DNA from: Serilophus lunatus
Lineage: Eukaryota > Chordata > Aves > Passeriformes > Eurylaimidae
Assembly (NCBI GenBank): GCA_013399895.1
Contig: VXBA01001649.1
Location: 518,180 to 582,179, forward strand
Reading direction: 5' to 3'
DNA: 64,000 nt
A program made the translations under genes and the position numbers. Below the pieces are notes generated by a model. That model ran no database searches and had not been told where the DNA came from. It saw nothing but the letters and a program-made list of their open reading frames with translations. Position 1 is the first letter of the stretch. Each line of letters starts with the position of its first letter. Positions 11,546 to 26,235 of this stretch are shown piece after piece.

Positions 11546-14500
11546 GTATATAAATGATTCAGTTCACATAGATTTTTAAATTCCATTAATGCTTCTGTCA
11601 AGGTCTTTCATGAAAGATCTGTGAAGACCTTTATAAAGAATCTCAGCTGTATTGAGATGAAAAGGATTCATAACTACTTAAAGGTCCATCATGGCATATT
11701 AAAGAAAGTCATCCAGATTCAACTTCTATTTCAGAACAAGAAAAAATAGTCACTGAATGAAATCCTGAAACAGTGTATGAAACAAATAAAAAGCAGTTCT
11801 CCATGCCACATATTATTAAAGGACACTTTGCACACATGATCAGAGAATGATGTAGAAACAAAAAGCATAAATGGGTGAAAAGGTGCAAGTTATAGGAGAA
11901 ATATCTATCAGGTACAGTTACACACAAAAATTGAGATTTCCAGTTCTTTAGATATGTGATGTCTCCAAAGAGCAACAAAAAGCAACAAAAAAAATAGCAA
12001 CAAAAAGCAACAAAGCTTGTAAAAGGTAGAGAAAAAATATGCAATTGCATCATCCATGTTTCAGCTCTTTGCAGCTTTAACACCTATAGTCGTTTTTAGG
12101 GAAAGCTCAGACTCTAGATATATTCAGAAATATTTTTTGGGAGAACGTTAGTTGTAAAAGGTGTTCAGCAGGAGTACTAGTTTTTTAATTGACTTATTTA
12201 CCAGTGTTTTCACTAAAATACTGGCAGCATGAGCAATGCCGGGAGTCCTTTCTAGTTTGCACAGCAAAATTACTCTAAGTGGCAGCATCTTTTTCTTGTT
12301 ACCATCATACTCTCATGTTGATTAAAAGGAGGATAGGTCCTCCAATATTTTGGCATCCAGCAACTGGCCTCTAAGTTAGTATGAAGGAAGAGTATGCAGA
12401 AGTTGAAAGCAACTGTGAAGCAAAAATCAAGCTTCTGTTTCATGAGAGTGATTACATGTATGCATTCAAATACATGCAAACTTCAACGTGCAGGCTTCTT
12501 GTCATCTGTGATACAGTATCAAGTGTCACATCTTGCTGCAACCTAGAACAGAACTGACAGCTATATGTGCACTTTGAATTAAAGCACTCTAAAGAGAAGG
12601 GAGGAGATTACATTGCCTAGATTCATAAATGTCTACCCAGAGCATCTGAAAATGTGTGTTTGTATCAGAATGACAAAGCCAGGGTTTGAACAGAGATGCT
12701 GCTTTTTCGGCCCAGAGTTGGCCTTGACAGGTTGCATGTGAGATGTGCCTTGCAGACATCCAGTTCCTGCCTCCTGTCCCTCCTCATGTCCAGGCTTCCA
12801 TACACATTCATAAAAGGCTTAAAGGCTTTAAATAGCCCAGTTACAAAATTGTATCAAAACATAGATACTGATGCAAATTGTACAGACTGCTGGCACTATA
12901 TGAATCATGTCAGGGCTAGAATGAGTCTACATTAATTCTAAGTATGCTTATTTCCATTTCCAAACTAGTTCTCTTTTCATATTCATATTGTGAGTTGGCT
13001 ACATTTATTTTCTTTCCTTTTTTTTTTAAATTTTCTTTTTCATGTATTAATGCTTTTGCTGAGTCTATGCATACATACCTAATTTCCAAAGCTTCCCTCA
13101 TCCTGTTCTGTTTGATCTCCAGTTCTTCCAAACATACACAATGGCAATCAGAAATCAAGATAAAGAAAGAAGCGTCTCTTGTACTAACAAGTTGTTATAA
13201 ATTAACTCCTATTAGAACTAAAAGAAGACAGTTCTTTCCCACTGTAAAGTTGATTTTTTGCATCCCAGATATACACACAGTGGACTGGTATCTTGCCATT
13301 TTGGTTATCATCACTTGTTTTCTGTGAAAAGCATGTGCTACTTTTTGAAGCCTGTTTCTGCTTTCTAAGAGAAATCAAGTTATTCCCATGTCACTGCCAT
13401 GGGGAACACAGGCACACATGCAGCCTCACCAACAGCACATACATGGTGCCACCAACAGCAGTCTTCTCTCCAAAGAATGGAGAAGGAAGACTGTCCACAC
13501 TGGTGATACTGCCACTGAGTAGGCTACTCGCTGTGATGGCTGGTGTGATGCATGGCCATATTCAATTGATACATTTGAAAGTGGCTATAAAGCACCTGTC
13601 ATTAGGAATCTGCGTTTATACCAGACATAACTTTGTTGAATCTGATACTTGTGGGAATTAATGGGCAAGACGTGTAACTCTTAGTGCTGCAGCAGCTACC
13701 ATGAAGTAGTAGCACATTGTTGGATACTTGCTACGAAAAATTACAAAAACATTTGTTATAAATGCAGTTGTTCATAAATCCCTGGAATAGCCTGCTGGGT
13801 GAAAAGTTCATTAAAAGTCACATTCAATTAACAAATGACTGTCATCGCCAGATGTGTATATCCTGAGGTACAGTTTAATATATGTCAGATACAGCCAAAA
13901 TGACAGCCTAAGTGATGATTAATGTTTAGCTGACAATTTCACAAAGCATCACGCTGAGTAAAGGAATACCTCTGAAATAAGCAGTCTAATGAACATAACT
14001 TAAGTGAACTGGGGTGAAAATACAAAATAAGGGAAAAGAGATGATTTCCAAAAATTGCAGAGAATTCCAATGCATTTGGAGTCATTCCCCAGGCTATATT
14101 TCTGTCTTTCACCCAGCTGTGAAGGAAACATCTCCTTTTCAGGTCAATAAATACATAAATATTTTGTTCAAAGTGATCCACCAAAGCAATGGAGCTGTGA
14201 GTGCATTCCCAAAAAGACAACAAAGGCAAGATAGAGTCTCAAATGTGACTTACTGGGCTTCTGAAGAGAAGCAGTGTCACATACAGGCTCAGAAGACCCA
14301 AACTGGTGGTGTTCATGAGCCTTTCCAGAGCTCTGTGGAACATCTTACTGGCCTAACACATATTACTACGATGTTACAATAGAAATAGGCATCTACTTCT
14401 GTTACAACGTAAATACTGTGTTTTCAGTATATGAATACGCTGGCAACAACATTAAGTTAAGGAGTTCTTCTGCCTACTTCACAGATGGTTGATTTTAGCT

Positions 14501-17500
14501 CCATGAAATGGTGCATTATCTCCTCAGGTGTCCTATACGACTGTCTGGGAGGTCATGCTGTATGCTAAAGCAGCAAATGGAGCATAGGGTGGGACACAGG
14601 CACTAATGAATATTGTCAGAGGGGTATCATGAAAGCATGGTCTCCACTTGAGCTCTGCTATACTGGAGCCATCAACGTGTGCATAATTGTATTGGTCAAG
14701 AACTGGATTAACTTTACAGAGCTATGCATTCCATTTGGAGTGTGTTCAGGCATGGCCTTTCGCTGGGGTGATGTCAAATGTATGCATTAGCATTTAAAGG
14801 AAAGACACTGATACCTTTTGTTACACAGCTCTAAGTTCCTAGTGCAACTGAAGCAGTGCAGAAAAGCTGCCAGGCCATTACCTGTCTCTTAATAGTTGAG
14901 TTTTGCAGCATAAAGCACAGGAAAGGTACAATGCAGGCACTGGAAAATTGCTGTCTGTTTTATAGTAGTGAGAAAAACAATGGAAATTGCTCTTGTTTTG
15001 TGAAATAGTTTCTTAACACTCTTTGGTGTGCATGATTTCATCTTGTCTACTCAGTGACTCGAAACCTCTGAAATAGAAATTATCTAGCAAGTAACCTGGA
15101 AGATCCATGGTTCCTGATCACTGGAGTATCAGATTCTGGACCAAATACACCTTCAATGCACCAGTTCCTTTTACATTTATATTTTTATTAAATTTTTCCT
15201 CATATTGGAAAGGTAAAAGGAAGTTAGACAACATTTACTTGTATGGATGTCTGCAACTTTTTTTTATGACTGAGGTCAGTTCAACCTTGCAGAGTTGCTA
15301 ATCTTGGCTGCTGCAGTAATGTCACATACTATATGAAAATTCCTGGGCTGAACATTTTCACTTTTTCTGAGCTATCTGTCCTCTGCACACTATAGAAGGT
15401 AGAAAAAAGGATCATATGGGAAGATGATACCAACTAGTCCCAGCTGGTGATGTTGGGAAATTGTCCTACCAGGGGCAATCTTGTCAGCTGTCCAGAATAA
15501 GCTGTAGTTAGTGGGAGAAAATGCTAAAAAGGCAGTAAATAAAAAAAAAAAAAAAAATAAAATACATTTTCTTACTCTAAAAGGGACAGGTTCACAGCAT
15601 TCCTCTTCTCCCCTTCCATGGTTCCGACTTCCAAGGTTGCTTGACCTGTCCCTTGGACACATGTCTGTCACAAGCACAATTGCTCAAACTGCAGAAAGGC
15701 AGTGGGATTCTTTCTGCTTGCACAGGAGTCTCAGGTGTGATATAGCTGAGGATACAGCAGATGCAGCCTAGTGGCAACCACAGTCAGCCAGTGCTCCTGG
15801 CATCAGACTAACTTGATAAGCAGTGAGTTGGTGGACTTACCACCTAGCAACCCTTCCTGTGCAGATCTATAACTAAATCTATATGTGTGCATCAGCTTCT
15901 TGCATACTGGGTGAAAGAACCTACTTCAGGACATCGATAGGGACCACTTGTATATCATATGGTGAGACAGTTGCAAGAAATAAGGCTAGGAGAGCTACAC
16001 TGCTTGATTCCCTCTTATAATTCCAAAACGACCCATTTGTTTATTTCCTCATCAAATGAGTGGGCACAAGTGTGTTATCATTCACTTATGTTATGGGTGT
16101 ACAGGCTACAGTGATGTCTGCGAAATCTTCCCATGAAATTGATAGTGTACTTTATAATTCCATAACTGTTTTACAACATTATTCTCTCAATTTTTTTATT
16201 ATTTTTAAGCAAAGTAAGTAATAGCTTCTCTTTCAGCTGTTAATTCCTAGCTTTGAGAATAGGTTTGGAGAAGTCCCAGCTAAACAAAAGCAAGGTTAAG
16301 GGACTCAGCTTATTTTGCTTGTCTCCAAAAAGCCATGTTCTTCCTCAGACTTTCGTTAACTAGAGAGCGCTCTTAACTAAGCATCACCTAAAGGACCTGA
16401 GGCTTGTAAGGGGACATAAACACGACTCTCAGAGGCTGCAACAGCTAGAAGAGCAAACAAGCACCGAGACTCGTTAATGATGAATGAAGCGCAAATCAGT
16501 AGAAACAAAAGGCAAGAGAAAGAGCATTGTGGAGACTTATCTGTGTGCCATCACAAGGTGATTAGAGATCTAATATTACGTGCATCTACATGCATCCAAG
16601 CACATGACTATCAATTTGGCATTAGTTGTCATTTAAACTTAGTATCTGAGTAATCTGGACTAAAAAGTTCCAAATAAAGAAGACACTAAATACAAGTAAT
16701 TTCTAATAAAAGAAATTGGAGAATGGAGTGGACTTGAATCTGAGTTTCCACTTCAGATGCAGAGATCATTACGTTAGGGATGATGTAAGCAGTAATAAAC
16801 TTGGACTGTGTTTTTCTGGAATTCATTTCATGGATGGGTGAGAGAAGTCTCCAGGGAGAGAGCACACAGACACTGAAAAACAGAAAAAAATCAATTCTCA
16901 AGAGGGGCGAAAGGGCTTTTTGTCTTAAAAAAAAAAAAAAAAAAGTAAAGAGAAGGTGTTTCCTGAAAGAACCTCTCATAATGAATCAGCTCTTTGGAGT
17001 GAGTCAAGTTAGCTTTACAAAACAGACTGTTTCTATGTATTCACCATTCAGGAACCTTCAGTCAAACAGTGAATTAATTTCTTTCAGAAAGTTTCTCAAA
17101 AGTGCCTCACCAACATTACTGGAGAATTAATCTTTATAATTCAGCTGTCAAGCAGTGTGACTGATCACCTACAGTTTTATTCTTGCTCCCTCATTAAATG
17201 GACTCTGCTTCAAAAAGGCTTTTCCTCTAAAAAAGTTTTCACTTAGTCACAAACTTATCTCAAATTTAAGCAGCCTTGAAGATCAAAGTTCTTAACTTTG
17301 TATTTATCAGGTTCCGCCAGAATCGTGATTATCTAAAACTATAGGAAAAGTGATATTCCTTTGAAAGCTCAGGAATAGAAGATAACTAGGGCATAGACAA
17401 TGGATTTGAAGATACAGGCTGACCTTTTTAAATAACCTTGTATAAGATTATCCGGGCTTTTGTAAGATGGGAGTATTAATAAATCAGAAAATCTTTAAGA

Positions 17501-18639
17501 GAATGATCACTATGGATTTGGAGGTCCAAAACATTATACCAGGTAATGAGATCATTGGGGAAGAGATCAAGGATGGACGTGCCTGAGGTTTGATCAGTTC
17601 TTTGGTAGGTAGTTTGAGCAAGAACCTATTGGCAGGAACACCATCAGTGAAAGGTTGGGGAGAGAGATGAACTCTTAGAAAATAGAACACGAACTATTTC
17701 TCCCGCAATGGTAATTGGAATGTGAAATATCCAACCAAAACTACCAAAACAGTTGCAACAAAAAATCATATTAAAATAGAAGTTGGAGGTAGTCAGATAG
17801 TACCAACAAGAAATCATATCTTTATCCAGAACCATTGAATGGGCATATCTCAAATTTATTCATATGTTATTAGGATGGCAGAGCAATGCCTCTGTTCACA
17901 GACTTCCCATGATTATGAGGACAGCTGCAATGATTCACAGAAAAGATCAATGCCTACAGAAATGGTGCATATGGTCTTTCCATAATTCAAACTTATTATG
18001 AAGTTCCTTCCTGCCACAACAATTTAGCAACAGTAAAGATCTTGATTATTGTAGAACATAAAATTTTCAAATCATCACAATGTAGGAGACACACAGCCTG
18101 AGTTTTTTTTCCACTCTCATAATCCCTGAAAGATACATTTCCTTTAATTGTTCCCTTGAAAATGTTCTTTCCTCTTCAGATTTCTAGTCATACTGTAGGA
18201 CAGTTCATAATGTGCAGAGATGGCTGGTCTTCTACATTAATAAACCAAATTATCTGGGGGGCTGTTGCTGTAAAGTTTGTTTGCTATACTGTTTTAGAGA
18301 TTATGAAATGTTTACTCACATGGATGTGCTTCTAAGTTTAATAGAGCTGCTCCTATAAGTAAGTCTTCACTTAGAAGACAGACAAAGTGGTTCTTGCTAC
18401 ATGGAAAGTGCTAAATATTGATTTATATTGTTTCTGGTGTAGTTTCATCCAGACAGCATAATTAGAATTTCCCCCACTACACTACAGATATGAAATATTT
18501 AGCAAAAAGATGCTTCCTAATCAGAAAATCTACTATGATTTATATACAAAGATATGCTGCATATTTATAGGCCCAAAGCATTTTACACATGTTGGGACAC
18601 CAGACTATGCCTGCTTGGATGTGCAAATCTAGATTTATC
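11546..18639. other. Noncoding stretch, no gene seen
   Basis: AT-rich sequence without supported exons. Local features are an AGCAACAAAA tandem array near 11972-12015, and A-runs at about 15541-15557 and 16927-16943. Short open frames on both strands have no recognisable domains. The expected context is a PKIB intron. Confidence 0.5.
11972..12015. repeat. Short AGCAACAAAA tandem repeat
   Basis: About four imperfect copies of AGCAACAAAA, interrupted by a longer A-run. This is simple sequence with no further signal. Confidence 0.7.
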
Positions 18640-18784
18640 CCATCCCCATCCCTGGAAGTGTTCAAGGCCAGGATAGATAGAGCTCTGAGCACCCTAGTCT
18701 GTGGAAGGTGTCCCTGCCCATGGTAGGAGGGTTGGAATCAGATGATGTTTCAGGTCCCTTCTAACCCAAACCATTCTATGATTC
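18640..18784 (+). mobile_element. CR1 LINE 3' end fragment
   Basis: The piece runs from CATCCCTGGAAGTGTTCAAG through GGTGTCCCTGCCCATGG and GGTCCCTTCTAACCC to ATTCTATGATTC. This is the diagnostic last 150 bases of CR1 in + orientation. It is a short 5'-truncated copy. Confidence 0.93.
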
Positions 18785-21700
18785 ACTTCAACAGATCATG
18801 CTGTTGTAGGCTGCTCTCCATTTTCATTTTCCATCACCTGGGTTAGGATATACAGCCAGGAAGGAGACTGTCCGCCTCCTGAAACATGTCTCCAGCCCTG
18901 AGTCTTGGAGTCCTATAACCCAGTGTCCAAAGCCCACCAAGTTTCCTTCTTTAAGTCCATGAGAAAAATATCAGTAGGTTAACTATCTTCCACTTGCCGG
19001 CTATACAGGATAGAGGGGCTTGGGGAACCAGATGCTTATTTAAGGCACATAATTTAAGAAAAAATTAAGAAAGCTTTAGAGCGGCCTTCAATTTAGTATG
19101 TTGCAAGAGGGAACATTTCTAGGCCTCTAATTTACCCATGATGATGGACAGTGGATACTGACCTTTAATCCACCATCAGCATCACCTGGACCAGTACTGT
19201 TTGGACCTTTGTCTTTCACTGTCCACATTGTCCTGAAACTTCACCTGACCTCCTTCAGACCTATTACATCATCTGCATTACTTGATACAGTGCTGCCACA
19301 GATTTTACCACTCCAGAAAGAAGACAAATTACATTTTATTATTTTTTCTTGGAGCATTGAAATTGAAATCTGCCTCTGTTGTTGAGCAGCTTGGTGCTGG
19401 CTCTTATTACCTGGATTTCAAGTAGGTAAACAAGAACACTTTTGTCCTTGAGCTCTGATTCACTGCTCAGAGCTGGCAGAAAACCTCGTTGCCTTTTTTT
19501 TGGAAGACCTCGCATTCCCACCTGAAATAGGTTTGCTTCAAGAAGATAGGAAAATTCTATTTGCAATTTGCTCAGCTTTTGCCAAATTACTTTGCCTCGG
19601 AGGGCATTCCAGAAATGGTGGGAGGCTGCTGAAAACCACAGTGCAAATCCCCACCAGGAGACAGCATAACTCAGGCATGACTGTCTTAGCTTTATCCCTA
19701 GAATCAAAATAGAAGTTAATCTAGTTCAGCATTCTAAAGGTTCATGTCAGGGTAGGTGGAAAACAGTATGGCTGCTTAGGCCAAGCTGTGGTAAGAGAGT
19801 GCAAAAAGGAACTGGAAGAAGCTGCCCTGATCTTCCTGCTGACTACTGTGGGTTCTGGAGAACCAGATATGCTAAGAGTCACCACAAGCTAGAACCCTGA
19901 CAGCCCAGAGAAGGAGGGAGATCAGGTACTATTTTCTTTAGGTCAACACTGTTTCTCTACAGTTGCCACACATTGCACTGGCATATGTATTGTCAATGAA
20001 GACAATAGGATAAAAGGATAAAAGTTAAGCTGCCATGAAAAGGAGGAGACAAGATAAGAAAAATACTTTTCAATTTGAATTTGAAAGGATATCCATATAA
20101 AATAAACTACATAAAATGTAGTGAACGTATCAAGGAAATCTGCCATAGTATATGTTGGGAAAGCCTAGAAAACCTAAGAAATCAGATCTAGTAATTGTAT
20201 AACAGAGCATCCATGAGTTATAAAATCTATGTTTGTAATTCCCTTATGTGAGAGAGGTAAAAAAGCAGATATCTAGTTGCACTAGTATGAAAAAAAAAAA
20301 GTAGAAAATCTTGTATTGGTAGAGAAACAAAGGTTACAGTGAGTCTTCTTCCTGATTTAGGCTACAAATAAGCCTACCTGCAACTGGGATTAGGAAGAAA
20401 ACAAGAAGCTACTCATAATGATTAATATCTACTGACACATTCATAGTAGTACTTAAAACAGTAAGAAAAAAAGAAAGAAAAAAAAAGAAATGAGAAGTAC
20501 GAGTGCCCCCAAACAAAAGCCTCCTTGTTGCTAAGTTGTATCTGCAAAGTGATGTAGATTGGCCAGAATATTATCCAGTACACCTCAGCCAAGAAATATA
20601 GTTTATTTGTATTCAAATAAATACCTTAAATACCTTTACTTTTATGCCTGCTAGCATTTACATCTTTCTTGATAATGTCATGTAGGTCAATGTTCAACCA
20701 TTAAAGGTGGACATAGCTCATGATTTAATACCTGAGATGTCATCGTTCTTGTGAGCTTGCTGGTCAGGTGAGTGAGAGTGGCACATTCCATCAAGATCTA
20801 GGCTTCACGGAGTGGTCAGGTTATTTGCCAGTCCCACCTACCCATCAACTGGTCTTTTGTTGTCTGTGAACCAAAAAGTGTTCTGCTCTGGTCCCTCTAC
20901 AGCCCTCAAACACTTTGAAATAAGTTGTGGCTCCATTGATAGAAAATCTCTATTAAATAAAGAAAATTACTGAGATTCCCATGTTTTTCATGATAACAAA
21001 CTTCTACAAGCAGTGTACGGAACAAGATATGTGCAACAAAACCTTGTTGTGCTTGGTTAATCTCACAGGCATAGAGAGGAAATGAATGCTGAACATATTC
21101 CAAAGCAGTCACAAAAATACCAGTGCTTCTGAACACTTCCTCTAACCCATGGCTCTTCCATCATTGCTACAAAATAACTGCTTCAATGTCATTTCTCCAG
21201 TGCAGAACACCATGAATGACAAAATGCAGATTTAGAACTTAAAAAAACAATGTTCTTCAAACCAACCTGTCAAGACAGAGAAAGAAATGACAGAAGGATA
21301 TTGTCCAGTGTGGGGTTTTTTTCTTGCACGGTATTAACTTTGGTTTCTGCAAAATAAGTTGTCTATCGTCACAAACAAGCAATTGTTTAAAAATAATTTT
21401 GGCTTTAAGGTTTTTTTTGTTTTTTATAAACAGAAACCCTAACCACTGGCCTGAGAGGTCTGCTAGCTGGAGGTCTGGAGAATCAACAAGTTCAGCTAAA
21501 GTTAACAGGACTGCAGAGGAATTATTTATATATTAATTCAGGCATTCATCTCTGAAAATGTTGATTCTTTTTTTTCCCTCTCTTTAAAAACTAGTTTCAT
21601 ATGAAGTCAAAGGATTCTGAAAATAAACATTGATTTACTTCCTTGAATGCATTGGTCAGTATATCCATGCTGTGTTTTACCATTAGGCTATATTTGCACA

Positions 21701-22344
21701 CAGGCAATTTGTTCCACTCCAAAAAAATAGCATCAAACCATTCCAGCTTGCCAAGAGATCATAACGACAGCTTAACAGATTGAGAGAGCAATTTGCCCAT
21801 TTAGTACACATACATAAATCTTTTCTCGTAACAGCTTTGCTTAAGGACCAGGACTGCTTGCTCCTACACCTGAACCTGCCACTAACATATATATATATAT
21901 AGTCGTGCTAGGAAAGAAGCAGCAGTGAGAGATAACCCTTGTATTTACTAACACAGACATGAAAAGTGTTGCTCTCTTATGTGAGTATACCCAGATGTAG
22001 AATTTGGCATAGTCCAAACTTTCCTCGTGTTCAATACTCCAGCGCTTGTGGCTGTGCAAGCCAAAGATGTACAAACTCCAGCTTTGCCTTTCCTGTACAA
22101 GTGCAGCTATTGGGTTAAAGGATCGATGTTTCCCTGTCAGTCTCCCCAGACTGCTGAGGAGAACTCTTGTTACAACTTAGCAAAGTGCAGGTACTATGTT
22201 CCTTTCTCCAATATCTTCTAAAAATAAAAGGAATGATACATGTTGGCATTGCCTCCTACATTGTACTGCAGCAACTCAAAAAAAAAAAAATCAACCAGGG
22301 CTGAAATAACCTATTGATATATTCCACAAAAGAAGATTTACTAA
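18785..22344. other. Noncoding stretch, no gene seen
   Basis: No exon or RNA gene was recognised. There is a small TA-rich run near 21887-21900 and A-rich tracts near 20290 and 20465. The expected context is a PKIB intron by synteny. Confidence 0.5.
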
Positions 22345-23587
22345 GGGCAAATTGTGCCTCACTAAGCTAGTGGCCTTGTGATGGCAATAGTTAATGAGAA
22401 GACTGGCAGATGTCATCTATCTAGACTTCTCTAATACCTTGGATACAGTCCCACGTAACATTCTTATCTTCACATTGGAGAGGCATGAGTTTGATGGATG
22501 AACTATTCAGTGGATAAGGAATTGGATGGACACAGCTAAAGAGTTGTGGTCAAAGGCTCTATGTCTAGGTGGAGGTCAGCAATGACTGATGTCCCTCAGG
22601 GCTCTATCTTAGGGCTATTGCTCTTCAGTATCTTCATCAATGACATAGACAGATTGAGTGCACCCTCAGCAAGTTTGCAGTTGACATGAAACTGAACAGT
22701 GTGGATGACACATGTGAAGGATGGGATGTCATCCAGGGGGACCTGGACAAACTTAAGAAGTGGGCCTACAAGAACCTCATGAAATTCAAAAAAGTCCAAG
22801 TGCAGGGTGCTGCACTTTGATTGGGCAATCCCACATATGAGTATTGGCTGGGAGAACAAGTCATTGAAAGCAGCCCTGCGGAGAAGGACTTAGGGGTTCT
22901 CATGGATAAAAAGCTGGACATGACCTGACAATGTGTACTTGCAGCCAGGTCAGCTGCATCCTGGGCTGCATTAAAAGCAGTGTGGCCAGCAGGATGAAGG
23001 AGGTGATTCTGCTCCTCTACTCTGCCTTCAAGAGACCCCACCTGAAGTACTGCATCTAGCTCTGGAGTCCTCAACACAAGAAAGATGTGGACCTGTCTGG
23101 GGTCCTGAACAAAAAACAGAGGTGGACTTGTTGGAGCAAATCCAGAGAAGGGCCACCAAGATGATTGGAGGGCTGGAGCAGCCCTCCTATGAGGATAAGC
23201 TAAGGGAGCTGTTCAGCTGTTCAGCCTAGAGAAGAGAAAGCTCCAGGGAGATTTAATGAGGTCTTCCAACACCTAAAACAAGCTTATAAAAAGTAGGGAG
23301 ACAGACTTTATATACAGGCAGACAGTGACAGGACAAAGGGCAATGGTTTTAAACTGAAAGACGTCAAGTTTACATTAGATGTTAGGCAAAAATTCTTTAT
23401 TCAGAGAGTGGTGAAATATTGGAACAGGTTGCCCAGAGAAGTTGTCGACGCCCCATCCCTGGAAGTGTTCATGGCCAGCGTGGACGGGGTTTTGAGCACC
23501 CTGATCTAGTGTCCCTGCTCATGGCAGGGAGGTTGAAACTAAATGACCTTTAAAGTTCTTTCCAACTCCAACCTCTCTATGATTCTG
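22345..23587 (+). mobile_element. CR1 LINE, 1.2-kb 3' half with decayed reverse-transcriptase end
   Basis: The longest CR1 copy in the window. From about 22345 the sequence retains blocks of the ORF2 C-terminal part, such as GTCATCTATCTAGACTTC, ATGTCCCTCAGGGCTCTAT and TTCATCAATGACATAGACAG. It then carries the GGGGACCTGGACAAACTTAAG and GTGTGGCCAGCAGGATGAAG blocks, the GGTTGCCCAGAGAAGTTGTC block and the terminal TCTCTATGATTC. Stops and frame breaks interrupt the coding part, so it is inactive. It is 5'-truncated like other CR1 copies. Confidence 0.93.
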
Positions 23588-24760
23588 CATGGAAATTATT
23601 GCTCTATTTTTAAATAAAATCGTAAGGTTACATAAATAAGAGTCCTTTTAACATTAAAAAAACCCCAAAACATTATGCACTACTTAGTGCATAATAATAC
23701 ACTTAGATAAGAATATCAGAAATGCTGCACTAGGTCAAAGTCCTCTTGCTCAGCATTATGTCCCTGAACAAGACCAACAAAAAATGCTTCAGGAAAGAGT
23801 GTAACTGAAGGACAAGCAGGTGCTGATGGCTTTGCCATCCCGGTTCCAGTAATTACCATTCTAAGGATTTTCTGAATAGAGATTGGAACTGGACAATTAT
23901 GCTTAATAGCCCTTGATGGATGATGCTAGTAGCTATTAATCGAAAAGGGAGCCTCTTTTGTCATTTCATGACTGATTAGTTGCTTTGAAAGCTATTAGTG
24001 AGGACCTTGTGTAAGGCTTTTTAGAAATCTAGGTACACTGTAGAAGCCAAATCACGCTTATTCATACATTCACTAACTTTTTGAAAGAATGCTATTAGGT
24101 TTGTGCAGCATGTGTTCCCAGAGGGCTAAGCTGCACAGGTTCCTCCAGAGCCATTGGAAAAACTGGCATCACACTTGTTGTCCCCTGTTTTATGGGATAA
24201 CTCCCACAGACAGTTAAATAACAGCTAGTGGTTCAACATTTGCATATTTGAATTTGTTTAAAATAGCTGGTAAGCCTCAGCTGATCCCACTAATGTTATT
24301 ACTGTCTTCAAAATTAGCCTTAGTGCCAAAAATATCAGTCCTAACAGCAGAATGGTCCCAAAGTTCTTGCTTTTTTGTTCCTACAACAGGTAAATGTTTT
24401 TATGGAGCAAATATTAAAATCCTACAGCTTTATATCCTCATGATTACCTTTTAGGAAGATTAGACCCTCTGTATTGCCGCTCCTGACTGGCAAAATTTAT
24501 GCTTAGCCAAAACTCGTAATTGAGAGAAATATGTCTTCATTGCCTTTAAGAATGAAAGTTCATTAATAATACAGACCACTAACAGCTGATGTGCATCTGT
24601 GTAGCTCCAACAACATCCCTGCAGATATATTAAAAAAAAATAAAATAGATATTATCTTCTCTCAAAATACATAAGTTTTCTGTAACAGTTTTGCTTTTTG
24701 TGTTTATGTATGTGAGTATTTTAAGGGTTATTTAAAAAACACTTATTTCAATAATAAATT
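23588..24760. other. Noncoding stretch, no gene seen
   Basis: AT-rich sequence between two CR1 copies, with no supported exon or repeat. Confidence 0.5.
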
Positions 24761-25108
24761 GGCCACCTAGGCACACCGCTGGCTCATGTCCAGCTGGCTG
24801 TCAACCAGCACCCCGAGGTCCTTTTCCACTGGGCAGCTTGCCAACCACTCTTCCCCAAGCCTGTAGCACTGTATGGTGGTGTTGTGACCCAACTGCAGGA
24901 CTCAACGTTTTGCCTTGTCGACCCTCATGCAATTCACCTTAACCCATTGATCCAGCCTGTTCAAATACCTCTGCAGAGCCTTTCTGCCCTCCAGAAGATC
25001 CGCACTCCCACCCAACTTGGTGTCATCTGCAAACTGACTGGGGAAGCACTCAATCCCCTCATCTGGATCGTTGATAAAAATATTAAACAGACCAACACGG
25101 AGCCTCCC
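24761..25108 (-). mobile_element. CR1 LINE fragment, ORF2-end segment, inverted
   Basis: Read on the - strand it gives the CR1 segment that lies just upstream of the 3' end. Visible on the + strand are GGCACACCGCTGGCTCATG, CAACCAGCACCCCGAGGTCC, GCAGCTTGCCAACCACTC, CAACTTGGTGTCATCTGCAA and TTGATAAAAATATTAAACAG. The typical 3' tail is missing on the left, so this is an internal fragment. Sequence to its right (25109-25470) has a similar composition but was not recognised. Confidence 0.85.
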
Positions 25109-26190
25109 TCAAAACCTGTCCTGAAAGCTACTTTCAGCAAAGCCACTAAGAGATCTCCGTTAAAATTGGAGGCTGCCTCGTACAATGTGGGTGATGTGTC
25201 CTCAGGCCCTCTCAGACACCTGGAGTGTGTATTGGAGGAGCCCTTCAATACACAAGACAGGATGGTTTTGAAGAATACAGATGGACCCAGGTCCATCTCC
25301 TGACTGATGAAAAAATAAAGGGAATAAATAATTCCTTGATAAATTCCACGTTTCTTTAGACTTATCCCCAGGATGAGTGATACAAACAGAAAGCTTCTCA
25401 TGGTTGAACCACTTGGCAAGATGGGAATAGATTGAAAGTTGTCAGCATTGAGTTTTAAAGGCATCCATCACACCCTGGTGCAATGCTAGCAGCAGTCTTA
25501 AAATGCCAATTATTTAGAAACACTGAACCATACTATGTTATACAAATTTAAGGGGGTTGTTTTTATTACAAATATTTCTGTCTTTTCCAATTAAGAACAT
25601 AGAGCATTATGTAGTGATGTGAAACTGTCACGTTAATTTACCCTTGGAAAGCATTTATTCCAGGCACACAATAACAGTAACAGAGGTAGGAATTAGTTTT
25701 TCTCTTTCACTTGCAATGATTGTGATGGGTATTAATAGGAACATTAATAACACTCTTGACCCAATCTGCATCTAATCTTCTCCTGCTATGAATGGAGTGA
25801 CAGCAATTTGTGCAATCTGATGACTTTTTGTTCTTTGTTTCATGGCAGTAGCTGAATAGAACAGTTTCAGACTATTCACCTTTTTTCTAAAGAAGGATTA
25901 AATCCATATATATTTACAAAAAATATGTATGTGGTTAATCAATTTCTACTCAAAATTTATTTTTCAAGATAACAAGGTATAATTTTAGAAACATAAATGA
26001 TAATGCTTTACCATCTAAATCCATTTCATCATTTGATTTTGATCTACATAAACATGTATTGTTAGAAAAAAACCCCAAAAACAACTTAGGAAATTAAAGA
26101 GAAACATTTATTCTATACTCCTATCTGTTTATTTGAAACAGTATTGTATTTATGTCTAGGTCAGTCCTTGAAAATATGGCCTCTGAATTT

Positions 26191-26235
26191 CATTTAATTT
26201 CTGATATTTCTATTACATTTAGTTTCTGATATTTC
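26191..26235. repeat. Near-tandem duplication, unit about 25 bp
   Basis: CATTTAATTTCTGATATTTC is followed 25 bases later by CATTTAGTTTCTGATATTTC. This is a local duplication with one substitution. Confidence 0.8.

Noticed and set aside
22596..23077. - strand frames of 87 and 103 codons
   Set aside because: They lie antisense within the 1.2-kb CR1 copy.
24884..25464. Overlapping 139- and 167-codon frames on opposite strands
   Set aside because: Most of the stretch is an inverted CR1 fragment, so the frames are by-products of the repeat.
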